NCBI RefSeq assembly: GCF_003589595.1
Contig: NW_020653726.1
Location: 16,756,214 to 16,820,213 of the forward strand
DNA: 64,000 nucleotides
Reading direction: 5' to 3'
DNA from: Hyposmocoma kahamanoa
Lineage: Eukaryota; Arthropoda; Insecta; Lepidoptera; Cosmopterigidae
Shown here piece after piece: positions 42,119 to 52,330 of this stretch. The stretch's first letter is position 1; each line of letters starts with the position of its first letter. The translations under genes and the position numbers were made by a program. The notes under the pieces are model-generated. The model was not told the DNA's origin. It was given only the letters and a program-made list of their open reading frames with translations, and made no database searches.

Positions 42119-42590
42119 ATATATAAATAAATAAACAAGTAAACATAAAATGTATACTATATCAGTATATACATGATATATATAATGTAAATAAATAATA
42201 TAAATATACACAAATCGAAATTTAATTTACGTATATGTTTATATAAACTTATAATTGTTATTTTAGTAACTTCTTATATATGAGACAAGCAATTGAAATG
42301 ATACTATCTAACATGGTATGACAATGTATAATTTTGGATATTGTACGTCTATCGGATGGATGACATACATGTACACATTCACACATTCCACACAATTACA
42401 CATTATTATAGTACATTAGTTTTAGTAGAGGAGGTGTTAAGTTTCATTATCTTAAAATTATATAAGAGCAAGATTACGATTAATATTATAGAACAGCGAT
42501 GTTTCCTAACACAGGCCCTAACAAGCCTAAATGGAAACACCCGCCCCTGTACTATGCCCTTTGAAATGAACCAATAAAACATTTTATTTT
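42119..42590. other. AT-rich stretch without recognised features
   Basis: No supportable feature. Confidence 0.4.
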
Positions 42591-42593
42591 TTC

Positions 42594-42660
42594 TTCTTCT
42601 TCTTGAGGTGCCTCTTCAATCCTGAAGGTTGGCCGTTAGCTTCTTGTATTCGTCTCGTTT
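42594..42660 (-). mobile_element. LINE fragment
   Basis: TTCTTGAGGTGCCTCTTCAA and GGTTGGCCGTTAGCTTCTTG are a segment I recognise from lepidopteran LINE coding DNA in antisense. Too short for placement. Confidence 0.35.
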
Positions 42661-42969
42661 TATTTTTTATTATGTTTATTATAAAAATCTACGGTAGTTA
42701 GTGACACGTTTAGCTCTTTCATTAATTTACGACCAGATTCTTGCCCAATCAATAAGTAATCGTATAGGCGGAGCAAACAGTTGAATAGGCGACCTGAATT
42801 AATTAATTAGAACTGACTGAATACCCACAATGATCGACATGACAATGTCCGGCCGAGGTATAGGTATTAAGGTAGAGATATAGTGGGTGTAAGAATCGAT
42901 AAACTAGAGTAACTAGTATTGAAATACCTATATGATGAAAATTTGTTAAGAATAATTTTAATATTTTTA

Positions 42970-43183
42970 TTTAATAAAATCGACTTTAAAAGTTGGTGTA
43001 ATTACATTTATTTGCCAGGTTTTATTCAAATCGGTTAGCGAGAGGTGGATAAAATCTAATAAACCGAATTGAACCCCTAGTTTGTCACCTTTAGAGGTGG
43101 AGTATTTTTTTTATATTTAAATGAGATCACTACTGAAGAATCTCTTTTCCAACATCAAAAGAATCATCTAAATCTATTCCCTT
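42970..43183 (-). mobile_element. Element F, reversed
   Basis: AAAATCGACTTTAAAAGTTG ... TTTAGAGGTGGAGTATTTTT ... AAAGAATCATCTAAATC; followed at once by a B repeat. Confidence 0.6.
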
Positions 43184-43392
43184 TTTTTTATAATATCAAG
43201 TGACGTAACGAGCAAGTCATGCGCTTGATGGTAAGCTACACGTCTGTCCATAACAGTTGCAGTACCAGTCGGAGCTTTAAACCGCAAAGATCTGAGGAGC
43301 ACTGCCATTGCGCCCATCACCCTGGTACATAAGTTAACAAGTCCCATGTGTACCCGGAACACAGTAATGCTGACATTACTGGCAGAAATAGA
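43184..43392 (+). mobile_element. B repeat with an internal deletion
   Basis: TATAATATCAAGTGACGTAA ... CAAAGATCTGAGGAGCACTG ... AACAAGTCCCATGTG is joined directly to CGGAACACAGTAATGCTGAC. Confidence 0.8.
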
Positions 43393-43494
43393 AAAATTAC
43401 ATCCGACTCCCCCAATTCACAAGTTTAAAGAGCTTTGTACTATAAGTCGAACTAAAATATTCGACATTGAATTATGTAGTCTGTAGTCTGTAGT

Positions 43495-43522
43495 CTTCAA
43501 CCATAAGTCCTTATGGTTGAAG
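43495..43522. repeat. Perfect 13-bp palindrome with 2-bp centre
   Basis: CTTCAACCATAAG and CTTATGGTTGAAG around TC. Immediately downstream GGACTCCAGATGGAGTCC is another palindrome, and upstream GTCTGTA is repeated three times. Confidence 0.85.
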
Positions 43523-44040
43523 CCAATTTAGGACTCCAGATGGAGTCCAGGACTGTGAAAGTGTAAGGAAGTTTAACGTTTTTCTCGTAATGTCCATTTC
43601 AGATTTTTTTGGCCATAGTAATTCGTGTTCAGGAAGAAGATTCTCAGAACACTGAATATCCTCAATCTATCTAATGATCTTTCCCCTAGAAACAAAACGT
43701 TAACTGCAACTATAATGTAATTATAATCCTGCTCAATACTGACAATGATGGACGTAACAATGTATGGCTTTAGCAGCTATCAGATGCGGTTTAGTTGTAG
43801 GTTATTGTAACAGATATGGAGTGTAGAGTAAGGCGAGTATTATTAGAGGCTTTATAACTAAATAACTAATAGAAAATGGTGATAGTCTGTTATGTAACTG
43901 GAAGTGTTAATATATAATACATAAACTTTTAAAAGTTCGTTGTTGACCACGCGTCGGGCGTGAAAAAACAACGACATGTAAAGGCTATAATCTACTATGT
44001 GTTTAATCTACCAAATAGCATTTCGTGTTATTTTTATTTA
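43523..44040. other. Unassigned stretch
   Basis: No supportable feature. Confidence 0.35.
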
Positions 44041-44350
44041 GTGATTATTAATATAAAGATCGAACACTAAGAAAAATTTCTTCGATCCGGCTGGATACGA
44101 ACCAGCGCCTTCCAACAAACCGTGTTAGACGCTATGCCAACTAAATCAACCAACCAACGAACCAACCAACTAACCACGGAACGAACCAACGGACCTTACG
44201 AATTTTTCTATGTGCTTGTTGCAGATCTTTCTTTTGGTTTTTAACGACTTTTTTGCCGTAACGCCATCTGTGAGAAATCTATTTCTTTTGGTTGAAGAAA
44301 TAGATTACACCTTTACAGCTAACAGCACCTGACTAGATATGTCGCTTTAA
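44041..44350 (-). mobile_element. SINE C, reversed, with CCAA expansion in the tRNA part
   Basis: The family order is kept, but the A-box side contains CAACCAACCAACGAACCAAC, an expansion of a CCAAC unit not present in other copies. Confidence 0.75.
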
Positions 44351-44360
44351 TAATTGTTTT

Positions 44361-44556
44361 AACTGCCTCCGTGGTTACCATGCTGTACTGTCACGAAGAG
44401 GTCCCAGGTTCGATTTCCGGGCCGGGAGAAATATTTGTATGGCCTACATATATTTATCTCGTGAGTTTTTGGTGTAATTTGTAGTGTCCATGGCACCTGC
44501 GACACAGGGTTTCCCTAGTGCGAGGCCATGTTTAGTGTGTGCGTTATTAAAAAAAC
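44361..44556 (+). mobile_element. SINE A, forward
   Basis: ACTGCCTCCGTGGTTACCAT (A box partly deleted), CCAGGTTCGATTTCCGGGCC (B box kept), GTGTGCGTTATTAAAAAAAC tail. Confidence 0.8.
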
Positions 44557-44639
44557 GAAATTTTTAAGTTTTTATTAAATGTTTCACGATGATAATCATT
44601 TAAATTTAATAAAAAATAATTTAAATTTACTCTATGACT

Positions 44640-44740
44640 TTATCAGCAACCCAATATACGTTCACTACTGAGCACGGGTTTCCAGGAGGAGGGCTTTAAC
44701 ACCCACTTCTAAAGGTCATTGTCCGCCACGCTAAACCGAT
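44640..44740 (+). mobile_element. Fragment of the repeat also seen at 19.6 kb
   Basis: CACTACTGAGCACGGGTTTC and TTGTCCGCCACGCTAAACC. Confidence 0.4.
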
Positions 44741-44978
44741 TCATTTCTTTTCCAAAATATTCAAATTTAGTTATTAGGTTTTACACTACATAGTGTTAGT
44801 GCTTATGGACTAATAATCTGTCCTCTGAACGAAAAAGGACTTTTATCAAAGTTGAGTTACGTACATATTCGGGACCAGGAAATAAGGGCAAATTTGATAT
44901 CCTTTTATAGAAATTTACCTTAATAATTGTTGAACAAACATACAGACAGCTGAAAAGACATAACTGACTTCAATAATC

Positions 44979-45178
44979 GATCATTCTCGGACTAATGTTG
45001 ACTACCTAATGTCCGTGGCAATTTTTGTTATTTAAATATTCAGATATATTATCGTGTAGTTATTAAATAATATTTTACAATACAGTACTCGAATATTAAA
45101 TAATATTACACGGTAAAAAAATCGAATATTTAAATAATAAAAATTGCCGTACTAGTTAGTACTAGTCCGAGAATGATC
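44979..45178. mobile_element. MITE N, 200 bp, with long TIRs and 6-bp duplication
   Basis: GATCATTCTCGGACTA and TAGTCCGAGAATGATC are exact 16-bp ends, and weaker mirror similarity extends about 60 bp inwards. ATAATC flanks both sides. A degenerate second copy lies at 51076-51256. Confidence 0.85.
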
Positions 45179-45284
45179 ATAATCAGATTTTTTACTATAA
45201 AAAGTTATATTTGACGTTTCCCCTTTCGTTCTGTTTTCTTTTATTTTTCTTAGCTTTTCTATTGAATCGATTCGCTTGAATTCA

Positions 45285-45660
45285 TATTGAAATAAAATCG
45301 ATACAATAAATCGTTAGATCGTATGCACTTGTATCAACTCTCATAAAAATGTAATCGTAATGTGCACCCTTAAGGCTCAACTCACACTGGCGTCGCGTCC
45401 TGTTTTTCAACTCCACCGCCAGGCCACACTCGTATTAGTGCGCCTGGATCACAGTTTGGTCGGCGTCTGACGCCTCACAGCGCCCAAGTTACGCGCGTCG
45501 CAGCTCGATTCCATATTTGCAAAACACAAATTTGTACCTTAATAATTGGAAAATATAGATGAATATGCTATAGGCGAAAAACATGACGCGTCGCGACGCT
45601 TCAACGCTGCACCAGTGTGAGTTGAGCCTAATAGTGAGAATTTATAGGATGGCAAGGTTT
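45285..45660. repeat. Old repeat T, copy split by a MITE
   Basis: 45285-45373 and 45629-45660 align with the contiguous 8625-8765 copy (AATCGTTAGATCGTATG, AATCGTAATGTG; then TAATAGTGAGAAT, GGCAAGG). Confidence 0.7.
45374..45628. mobile_element. PIF/Harbinger-like MITE, 255 bp
   Basis: GGCTCAACTCACACTGG and CCAGTGTGAGTTGAGCC are exact 17-bp inverted ends, and TAA flanks each side (45371-45373, 45629-45631). The interior is CpG-rich. Only one TAA is present at the matching site in the 8.6-kb copy of the host repeat, which confirms the boundaries. Confidence 0.92.
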
Positions 45661-46278
45661 ATCCCTTTGCAAGCCATGGTTCAGAAAGATGAAATTTAAC
45701 AAAAAACTACCTCCATCATTTGTAGACTCCGACTCGTGTCACGTGACAGCTCCTGTCTAAATTCAAAATTGTTCATGACCGTTCCTGACTCATTTGGAGC
45801 CTATGGGGATCTTAATCATATCTTTTTCTCCTGCCCCTCAATTGACCACGATACTTCCATGTCCGAACTTCTAGCAATCAGTGTCCCTCTTCCCACTTCC
45901 ATAACAAGTTTATTATATTTATGCAACAAAGATGTTTACAATATTCTGACCTTATTTATTGAAAGCAATGATGCCAATTTTTATTATTTATATGTATGCC
46001 GATATAAAATAGTTACCCACCTTCCTAATCCTTTTCATTCAAATTCCGTACCTCTTCCATACTCTATAATTCTGCTTTCAAAACCCTTTCATTGGCTGAA
46101 TGCGAAGGCAAAGCCACTAATATTAAAAAAAAAGGTGCGTATTATGTCAAGTTGCCTGTTTTTTCGTCTAAAAAAATTTTTTTACATCGAAATTTGTAAT
46201 ACGTGTAAAATTATAGCAAATTCTGTAGTCGCCATTTGTGCCCACGATTTTGGGCAGATATGGATTAAAACCCGGTAA
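45660..46278 (+). pseudogene. LINE C-terminal zinc-finger remnant
   Basis: WFRKMKFNKKLPPSFVDSDS precedes a frame change, then AYGDLNHIFFSCPSIDHDTS and LFIESND follow, matching the terminal HxxxxC zinc-finger-like region (DLNHIFFSCP) of LINE polyproteins. A 180-codon frame continues into 3' untranslated sequence and is not one protein. One or more frameshifts. Confidence 0.6.
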
Positions 46279-46709
46279 AGTTCGATTGGTTTATTGGGTT
46301 TTAACCCACTGCCCATCTCTATTAGTGAATATTGTAATTTAATCAAAACTGACAAACATACCATTCGCCGTTTACAGGTGTCCTATACATAGATAGAGCT
46401 TCCGTATATTTATGAAGAAATAAACTTTTTCTCATTCTTTTCATTGAGGCAGCTGGAAACACAAAAATTATAAAGATTATGAAAAATTTTCTAGGAATTC
46501 GCTTTGAAATTTTCTTTCCTCCAGGCCAACTTAGTATGCGTCAAAAATAACTTATAAAAGGAAAATAACATGCAAAACGAGTAACTTAAAAATGGACCTA
46601 ATACGTATGGTCAGTAGTCAACATCTCGTCTACGTTCTAATCCTAAACACGTGGCTAAGAAGAAAGTCAGGCCTTGATGCGTAGCACTGGTCTAATGCAT
46701 GTTGGAGTT
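46279..46709. other. AT-rich stretch without recognised features
   Basis: No supportable feature. Confidence 0.4.
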
Positions 46710-46945
46710 TTAGTAGTAATAGAGCTTGTGAAGGAGTTCGTTCAGGGAAGTTCGTAATGTGAGCAATACTACGTTGAGGTTTTGAAGGGTAAGGGTGCTG
46801 GTGACATTACAGGCACATGGGACTTGTCAACTTATTTTTTAAGGTGACAGGCGAAGTGGTCCTTCAGATCTTTGCAATTTAAAGCTTTGAGGGGCACTGC
46901 AATTGTCATGGATAGGCATGCCGCTTACCACTAGGTGCGTTTATT
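46710..46945 (-). mobile_element. B repeat, reversed
   Basis: GAAGGAGTTCGTTCAGGGAA ... GTGCTGGTGACATTACAGGC ... TTTGCAATTTAAAGCTTTGA ... CTTACCACTAGGTGCG. Lacks the section around the two TTACTGC motifs. Confidence 0.85.
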
Positions 46946-46961
46946 ATAAATAAAAGATTTA

Positions 46962-47342
46962 ACACAAGAATTCGTTCAGTGAAGTACTGCCTTACCTTTT
47001 TCTGCCGCCAAGCAGTAATGATCACATTATTTAACATTATATTATAACATCAAGTGACGGGACGAACAAGTCGTGCGCCTGATGATGTGCTATAAGTCTG
47101 TCCATAACAGTTACAGTGCCACTCAGAGCTTAAATTGCAAAGATCTGAGGGGCGCTACCATTGGGCCCGTTACACGGAGACATAAGTTGACAAGTGAAGC
47201 CATGTGCCTGTAATTTCACCACCATCCTTACCCTTCAATACCGAATCACAGTAATGCTGATATTACTGCTTGGCGGCAGAAATAGGTAAGGTGGCAGTAC
47301 CCCCTGGACGAACTATTACAAGGAGCTCTACGGCTACTAACC
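46962..47342. mobile_element. B fragment (-) followed by complete B (+)
   Basis: 46965-47028 is a reversed B end (GAATTCGTTCAGTGAAGTAC). 47037-47342 is a complete forward B (TATAACATCAAGTGACGGGA to CAAGGAGCTCTACGGCTACT). The two lie back to back, a potential stem. Confidence 0.8.
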
Positions 47343-47397
47343 TACACTCTGTTGCTCTGGTACAGCAAATTTCCTAGTTTGAGACCAGGTTATTTGT

Positions 47398-47655
47398 GTG
47401 GGTGTAGGTTATTTTAGACCGCTATTTACACTTTCTTATATATTATTATTTCAATGTGTAACTTTACTCATAGTCCTTATAAACAACGTAATACGTCTCA
47501 TTGGTCCAAACTGAAAACCTGCGCCTTGGGAAACTTTAGCATACGGTGAGTCAGCGCCCTTTCTCTGTTATGACAATAATATTATGTTTATACATTTGTA
47601 TTTAATCTATACTTTGTGTAATATTAGCGAATAAAGTGTTTATCGAGCAGTCTAT
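47398..47655 (+). mobile_element. Dispersed repeat G
   Basis: AGGTTATTTTAGACCGCTAT, CCAAACTGAAAACCTGCGCC, GAGTCAGCGCCCTTTCTCTG, AATAAAGTGTTTATCG; see 2.6 and 10.2 kb. Confidence 0.6.
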
Positions 47656-47661
47656 CAATCA

Positions 47662-47872
47662 TGACTGCGTTCCGGTTTTGATGGATAGGAGCGCTGGTAA
47701 AAATATAGGCACATAGGACTTTGGCAACTTACGTCTCAGGGTGACGGGGCAAACGCAGTGCACCTCAGATATTTGCGATTTAAAGCTCTGAGTAGCTGTA
47801 CAACTGTTATGGGTAGGTATGTCGCTTACCACCAGTTGCACGACTTATTCATCCCGTCACTAGATGTTTTAA
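47662..47872 (-). mobile_element. B repeat, reversed
   Basis: ATGACTGCGTTCCGGTTTTG ... GCGATTTAAAGCTCTGAGTA ... CCCGTCACTAGATGTTTTAA. Confidence 0.8.
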
Positions 47873-48500
47873 AACAAATAGCCCAACTCGGTTTATTTGC
47901 AAAATATAAATAGGAGACGTATATCAAAGTCTTTCATTTGACGTTGTACAATAACGTAAATAGTAATCATTAAAAAATAGTTTCCCAAAGTGGTAAATTG
48001 CCCCCGTTGATGCTGTCCAGTGGGTGCTACTGCATTTGAAAAAAAATCTAAATTATCAGTATAAACTACACTACGTTTTTGTTTTCCTTGACATTTTTTT
48101 GTGTCATGTTAATATAAAAACGTTATGTTTTCAATGATTTTTGTGATGGTGGTCGTTGAAATCTTTTTTTATCTTGCCAAAGTGGACGGTTTCCAATACC
48201 TACGTTACTATACCTACTTTCACAATCTATCAATAAAACTGTCGACAACAACAACATGCTATTTAAAATTTTACGACAAATGGCAACCCTTCAAATGACA
48301 TTTTATTCCATCTTCAAATGGCAACAATAGTCTCGCATAGATAATAATAACATCTCGCGCTTCTATGTCGCTCTCGCACAAGTCCTACAGTTACCACCGA
48401 CTCCATCAATACACACTACCCCCTAAAAACCACACATAAACTCCCATAACTAATATCTGCTTAAGTAGCTTATGTATATTGAGTTACAGTCTACCTATAC
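47873..48500. other. Unassigned stretch
   Basis: TTTCCCAAAGTGGTAAATTG at 47979 and a later CCAAAGTGGACGGTTTCCAA may be ends of a small element; not resolved. CGCGCTTCTATGTCGCTCTC near 48357 resembles the foldback at 15.2 kb. Confidence 0.3.
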
Positions 48501-48502
48501 AG

Positions 48503-48720
48503 GTATTTCCGTCGTCTATTCATTCCATGTCTGACGTTACTCGAAGCCATTCGAAGCTGGCAAGTTTTATTGGAAACGACGAAGTTAACCAAACCTACTT
48601 TGCCAACTTTACGAGACGAAATCGTGCTTATTCTGGGCTGCTGTGCAAATAGCGAATTAGAAAGTTTTCGTTTTTAAATACATACTTATATAAAACTTTA
48701 TTTCAAATAATAAAATCTTT
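48503..48720 (+). CDS. Candidate terminal exon with poly(A) signal
   Basis: CAGTCTACCTATACAG| precedes 48503. The phase-0 frame gives 49 codons (VFPSSIHSMSDVTRSHSKLA, then SFIGNDEVNQTYFANFTRRN and RAYSGLLCK) to TAG at 48650-48652. AATAAA follows at 48709-48714, 57 bases after the stop. A second frame is also open across the region, which weakens the call. If real, upstream exons lie to the left on the plus strand. Family unknown. Confidence 0.4.
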
Positions 48721-48829
48721 AAGGGTTTTTAATTAATGTTGTGTTATTATTATTATTGAGGCTGTGTAGCATAATGGTATGACCTACCGTATCACAAGCG
48801 GGGACAGTGGGTCCGTATCTTCTTTTTTT

Positions 48830-49662
48830 TTCATAATATCAAGGGACGGGACGAAGAAGTCGTGTGCCAGATAAGTAACACGTCTATCCATAACAGTTGC
48901 CACTGCGCCCATCACCCTGAGACATAAGTTGATAAGTCCCACGTGCCTGTAATTTCACTAGCACCCTTACCCTTCAAAACTGGCACGCAGTAATGGCCAC
49001 ATTACTGCTTGGCGGCAGAAATAGGTAAGGTGGTGTGACCTCCTTACATCGTCATTCCACCTTTTTGTCGCCTTCCTCCGGTTCCTGGCCACTGGTATTT
49101 AAATTTAAATTTTGAAATGTTCCATAGTTCGTTTGCCTCGCATTCTGATTTTGTTTCGTTCTATCGTCACTCCCTACTCGATCACAACAGCGTACGGAGC
49201 TAGTTAAAATTCAATGGCGTGTTTAATTTTGATCCCTTTACGAATTTTATAATCACTAGTAATCTAAATCAAGTGCCAATTTTAATAAGTTTATAGCCAC
49301 TACAGCCTATGAATACGTATCTGTAATTCAGTATATTTTTCCTGTTATAACTTCGATATTCGATAAATCGGTATAAAATCAACACTACCTCTAGGTGTGG
49401 TGTGCGTCTACGGCTGCATGTATCGCGTAAGTTAGGAAGTGTTTTATAATAATGTACCTGTTTCCTATATACACCTTTTATTGGTACAGCCTTACTTCGT
49501 TGTTAGCTTTGCTTTCCTTAACCGACTTGAAATAAATTTGTGGACCCGAAGTTTTCTGCTTTACTGCCGTGAACCTGGTCACGGCTTGATAGGGTTACAA
49601 CCCTTTCTGTGTTAGTGCTTCCCTGGGCGAACTCTTTCACAAGGAGCTCTACTGCCTCTAAA
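48830..49662 (+). mobile_element. B repeat interrupted by repeat Q
   Basis: B runs 48830-49031 (CAAGGGACGGGACGAAGAAG ... GGCGGCAGAAATAGGTAAGG). It resumes at about 49608-49662 (CTTCCCTGGGCGAACTCTTT, CACAAGGAGCTCTACTGCC). Confidence 0.8.
49032..49607 (+). mobile_element. Repeat Q inserted in B, 576 bp
   Basis: Starts GGTGTGACCTCCTTAC and ends GGGTTACAACCCTTT. It contains GGTTCCTGGCCACTGG, TAACCGACTTGAAATAAATT and the palindrome CCGTGA...TCACGG. No coding frame, no terminal inverted repeats. See 61.2 kb for a copy in the opposite orientation. Confidence 0.7.
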
Positions 49663-49837
49663 ATCTGGGCTTCTGGGAATCTCTAAATTTTTCGGAATTT
49701 ATGTACGAAATTCAATTTGAAATTTACCTTGATTTCAATAATGGAATTTGTCAAGGCAAATAAATGTAATTCCTGGAACTTTTGAGATCTGTCGTACTCT
49801 TCGTACTCGTGTCAAAGTACTCTTTGTACTGACATTA

Positions 49838-50068
49838 TCGTAATACAAAGATCGGACAAACACAAATAAAAATTCCTTCGACTGGACGGATCGATACTTC
49901 ATGGACACCTTTTTGTATAAAGCAATAAAAGTAAAAAAATGACAATAAAAAAATATCTGCAACTGTGACCTGTAGCACAGCTGGTAGAGCGCTAACCCTG
50001 GTTTGGCATAGAGATGCACAAGTCGAAGAATTTTCTTTTGTGTTCGATCTTTGTATTAATAGTTTTAA
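49838..50068. mobile_element. tRNA-like SINE fragments, family D, inverted pair
   Basis: 49838-49912 reads antisense (AATACAAAGATCGGACAAAC, AAATTCCTTCGACTGGACGG). 49970-50068 reads forward (CCTGTAGCACAGCTGGTAGA then GAATTTTCTTTTGTGTTCG). The A-box-like part is good but there is no complete cloverleaf, so I do not call a tRNA gene. Confidence 0.5.
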
Positions 50069-50219
50069 GAAAGGAACTGTTAAAGAAAATAAAGTTAATT
50101 AACACATTTCTTATATTATTAACATTTCAAAGTTTATAGCACAACACATTTGTACCTACTTAAGTAACAGTTAGAAGTACATATATAATTATTATCAGTT
50201 ACTTTTATTTTATTACCAG

Positions 50220-50290
50220 AAGGATCTTACAACGCAGTATTAGCAAAAGCATTTAACCAGGTCGAAATGGCTATCGACTGTAGTGCCTGA
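50220..50290 (+). CDS. Possible short terminal exon
   Basis: TACTTTTATTTTATTACCAG| is a strong acceptor. Then 2 bases and GSYNAVLAKAFNQVEMAIDC, SA and a TGA at 50288-50290. Short, so easily chance, but composition and acceptor are good. No poly(A) signal close by. Family unknown. Confidence 0.3.
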
Positions 50291-50512
50291 TTTATTGGGC
50301 ACTAAACCATATGATAAACAATGTCGCTTCAAAAACCTCTGTCATTTGACCAATATTATCATTTTTATTTAGTTCAGAATAAGGCTGCAAGATTCGCCCC
50401 CTTGACACACAAACGTGGCCCATACACATTTTAATATCTCCTTAACTTAATACGTTTCTGCAATAGAGTCTATTCACCTGAAAAGGAATTTATAGATATA
50501 ATGAAATAACAG

Positions 50513-50639
50513 TTCACTGGCTAGTCCTGTTACGTGGTGGCTGCATAGTCATGATAGCGAGCATGCGCCACCACCAAAATTTGAAAATGTTGGTGCTAAA
50601 ACACATCAATCAGATCTTTGTTTAAGAATAACATTTTGA
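50513..50639 (+). other. Possible coding fragment
   Basis: The frame SLASPVTWWLHSHDSEHAPP and PKFENVGAKTHQSDLCLRIT ends at TGA 50637-50639, behind an AACAG acceptor-like site. VQNKAARFAPLTHKRGPYTF at 50373-50440, behind ATTTTTATTTAG, looks like part of a LINE-type sequence (LQNKAAR). Both may belong to one decayed element. Confidence 0.3.
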
Positions 50640-50663
50640 GGTTAATAATTATTTTTATTTAAG

Positions 50664-50892
50664 CAGTACAGCTCCTTATTAAAGAGTTCGTCCAGGGAGG
50701 TACTGCCATCTTACCTAACTCTGCTACTAAGCAGTAATGTGAGCATTACTATATTCCAGTTTTGAAAATTAAGGGTGCCGTTTAAATTACAGGCACTTGG
50801 GACTTGTCAACTTATGTTTCAGAGTGATGGGTACAGTGGTAGTGTCCTTCAAATCTTTACGATTTAAAGCTCTGAGTGACACTATAACGAAC
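50664..50892 (-). mobile_element. B repeat, reversed
   Basis: GCTCCTTATTAAAGAGTTCG ... CAGTAATGTGAGCATTACTA ... ACGATTTAAAGCTCTGAGTG. Confidence 0.85.
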
Positions 50893-51075
50893 CTCTTGTT
50901 AGTCCTATCACTTCACATTGTAAAAAAAATCGATTCATGGACAGTAACAACATTTACCGTATACTTAATTTAATAATAGGATATGATAGTACGGGGTACC
51001 CCGTTTCGCTATATCGATCTCAAAAACTCAACCCGTTAGGTTTTTACAGAGCGATTTATAAAGAAGTATCAACAC

Positions 51076-51256
51076 GTTCATTCTCGGTCTACCTAATTTT
51101 CGTGTCAATTTGTATTATTTAAATTTTCAAGTATATTATCGTGTAATTATGAAATAATATTAAATATTAAATAGTATTTTACCATAAAAAAATCGAATAC
51201 TTAAATATTTAAAAATTGCTACTTGCTTAGGTAGAGAACACTGGTCTGAGAATGAC
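51076..51256. mobile_element. MITE N, degenerate copy
   Basis: GTTCATTCTCGGTCTACC and GGTCTGAGAATGAC are the inverted ends. The AT-rich centre with TATTATCGTGTAATTAT parallels 45.05 kb. Confidence 0.7.
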
Positions 51257-51680
51257 CGTACAACATAATTACAAAATACTTAAATATTTTATTTTGAAAC
51301 TATACATATAAGCACCATGGCAAGAAAAGTGGTTTTTTACATTTTTGTGCCCGTTATTATTGAAGTACTGTCCGTGAAAGTGTTGAATATTTTATGAAGT
51401 TCACTGAAGACCGATCGTCTTTTGTTTCGTCCCGCGGCAACTAAGTCAATAAAAACCAGCAAAAGCTTGCAAAAGTTTCTTAAGTATTAGGTTTCACTGC
51501 TGGGGATTGTTTTTTTCTAAGGTAAGTTGCCTATGCCATCTTTTATAGAAAAGAAAGACTGAAAGACAAACTGTTTTCCCTTTCAGTGCCATTGCAACAT
51601 GTGTGAAGTACAGCTAGTACAAATAAATAATAAAAAAAACGTATTTCTTTCTTTCTTATCGTTGGCATGAATGGCATTAC
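51257..51680. other. Unassigned stretch
   Basis: At 51368-51440 a frame TVRESVEYFMKFTEDRSSFV, then SSRGN-stop, follows an acceptor-like GTTATTATTGAAG; unsupported otherwise. Confidence 0.2.
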
Positions 51681-52046
51681 TATATTATTAATAACGCACA
51701 CATTCATAGCCCCGCACTAGGAAACCCTGTATCGCGGGTGCCATGCAACACATAAGCAACCACAAATTACATCCAAACTCACGAGACCGGGACCTTTGCG
51801 TGACAGTGGATGTAGATCCACGAGAGTCTCGTTCTCGTTCGACATTCCGCTCTAAACAATTACTCAAGTAATACTCGACCACATCAAAAAATAATGTCAA
51901 ATATGAAGCTTCATTCGCATCATGCGTGGTTCAATTTGGTCGAGTCTTACTTACTTGACAGTAGTTGTTTCGGACGCATGTCGGATGGGGAACAGGAATA
52001 GACCCCAGTCCAGCATGGTAACTGTTCGGCCACTGAGGCAGTTAAT
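51681..52046 (-). mobile_element. SINE A (-) split by a 198-bp foldback insertion
   Basis: 51681-51807 is the SINE tail and body (CATAGCCCCGCACTAGGAAA ... GACCTTTGCGTGACAGT) and 52006-52046 the head (CAGTCCAGCATGGTAACTGT). CAGT is present on both sides of the insert, a likely 4-bp target duplication. The SINE itself has lost its centre. Confidence 0.75.
51808..52005. mobile_element. Foldback-type insert in SINE A
   Basis: TCAAGTAATACTCGACCA (51864-51881) and TGGTCGAGTCTTACTTACTT+GA (51937-51958) are inverted with a 4-base slip. No family recognised. Seen once in the window. Confidence 0.6.
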
Positions 52047-52064
52047 TATTGGGGCCCAGAAGTA

Positions 52065-52330
52065 ATTGAAATAGGAACCGTTTATTGCAACGCCACATTC
52101 TAAAAAAGACACAAAAAAAGATTAATACAACTAGAACAGAAATAACACAAAAAAACAGCGTAAAAACATTTAAGCAACAAGTTACATAATATTATACCCA
52201 ATTCAGTTAAAGTCACAACCAAGGCTAGGTTGTGACGCTGGTTTTCAATGGGCCCTAGCCGATTGAGTGAGAGTGACGGACGTATGCGTCCCGAAACAGA
52301 AAATAAAAAAATAAAAGAAACTACGTAAAT
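52065..52330 (-). mobile_element. LINE-type 3' end, family H
   Basis: TTTATTGCAACGCCACATTC and GACGCTGGTTTTCAATGGGC parallel 112-440. Confidence 0.55.

Noticed and set aside
45736..46278. A 180-residue protein
   Set aside because: Only the first third (DLNHIFFSCP region) has LINE character; the rest is AT-rich 3' sequence by chance open.
49970..50045. Possible tRNA gene
   Set aside because: The A-box-like start is good but no acceptor stem or full cloverleaf forms, and the same pattern recurs as dispersed SINEs at 6.5 and 59.9 kb.
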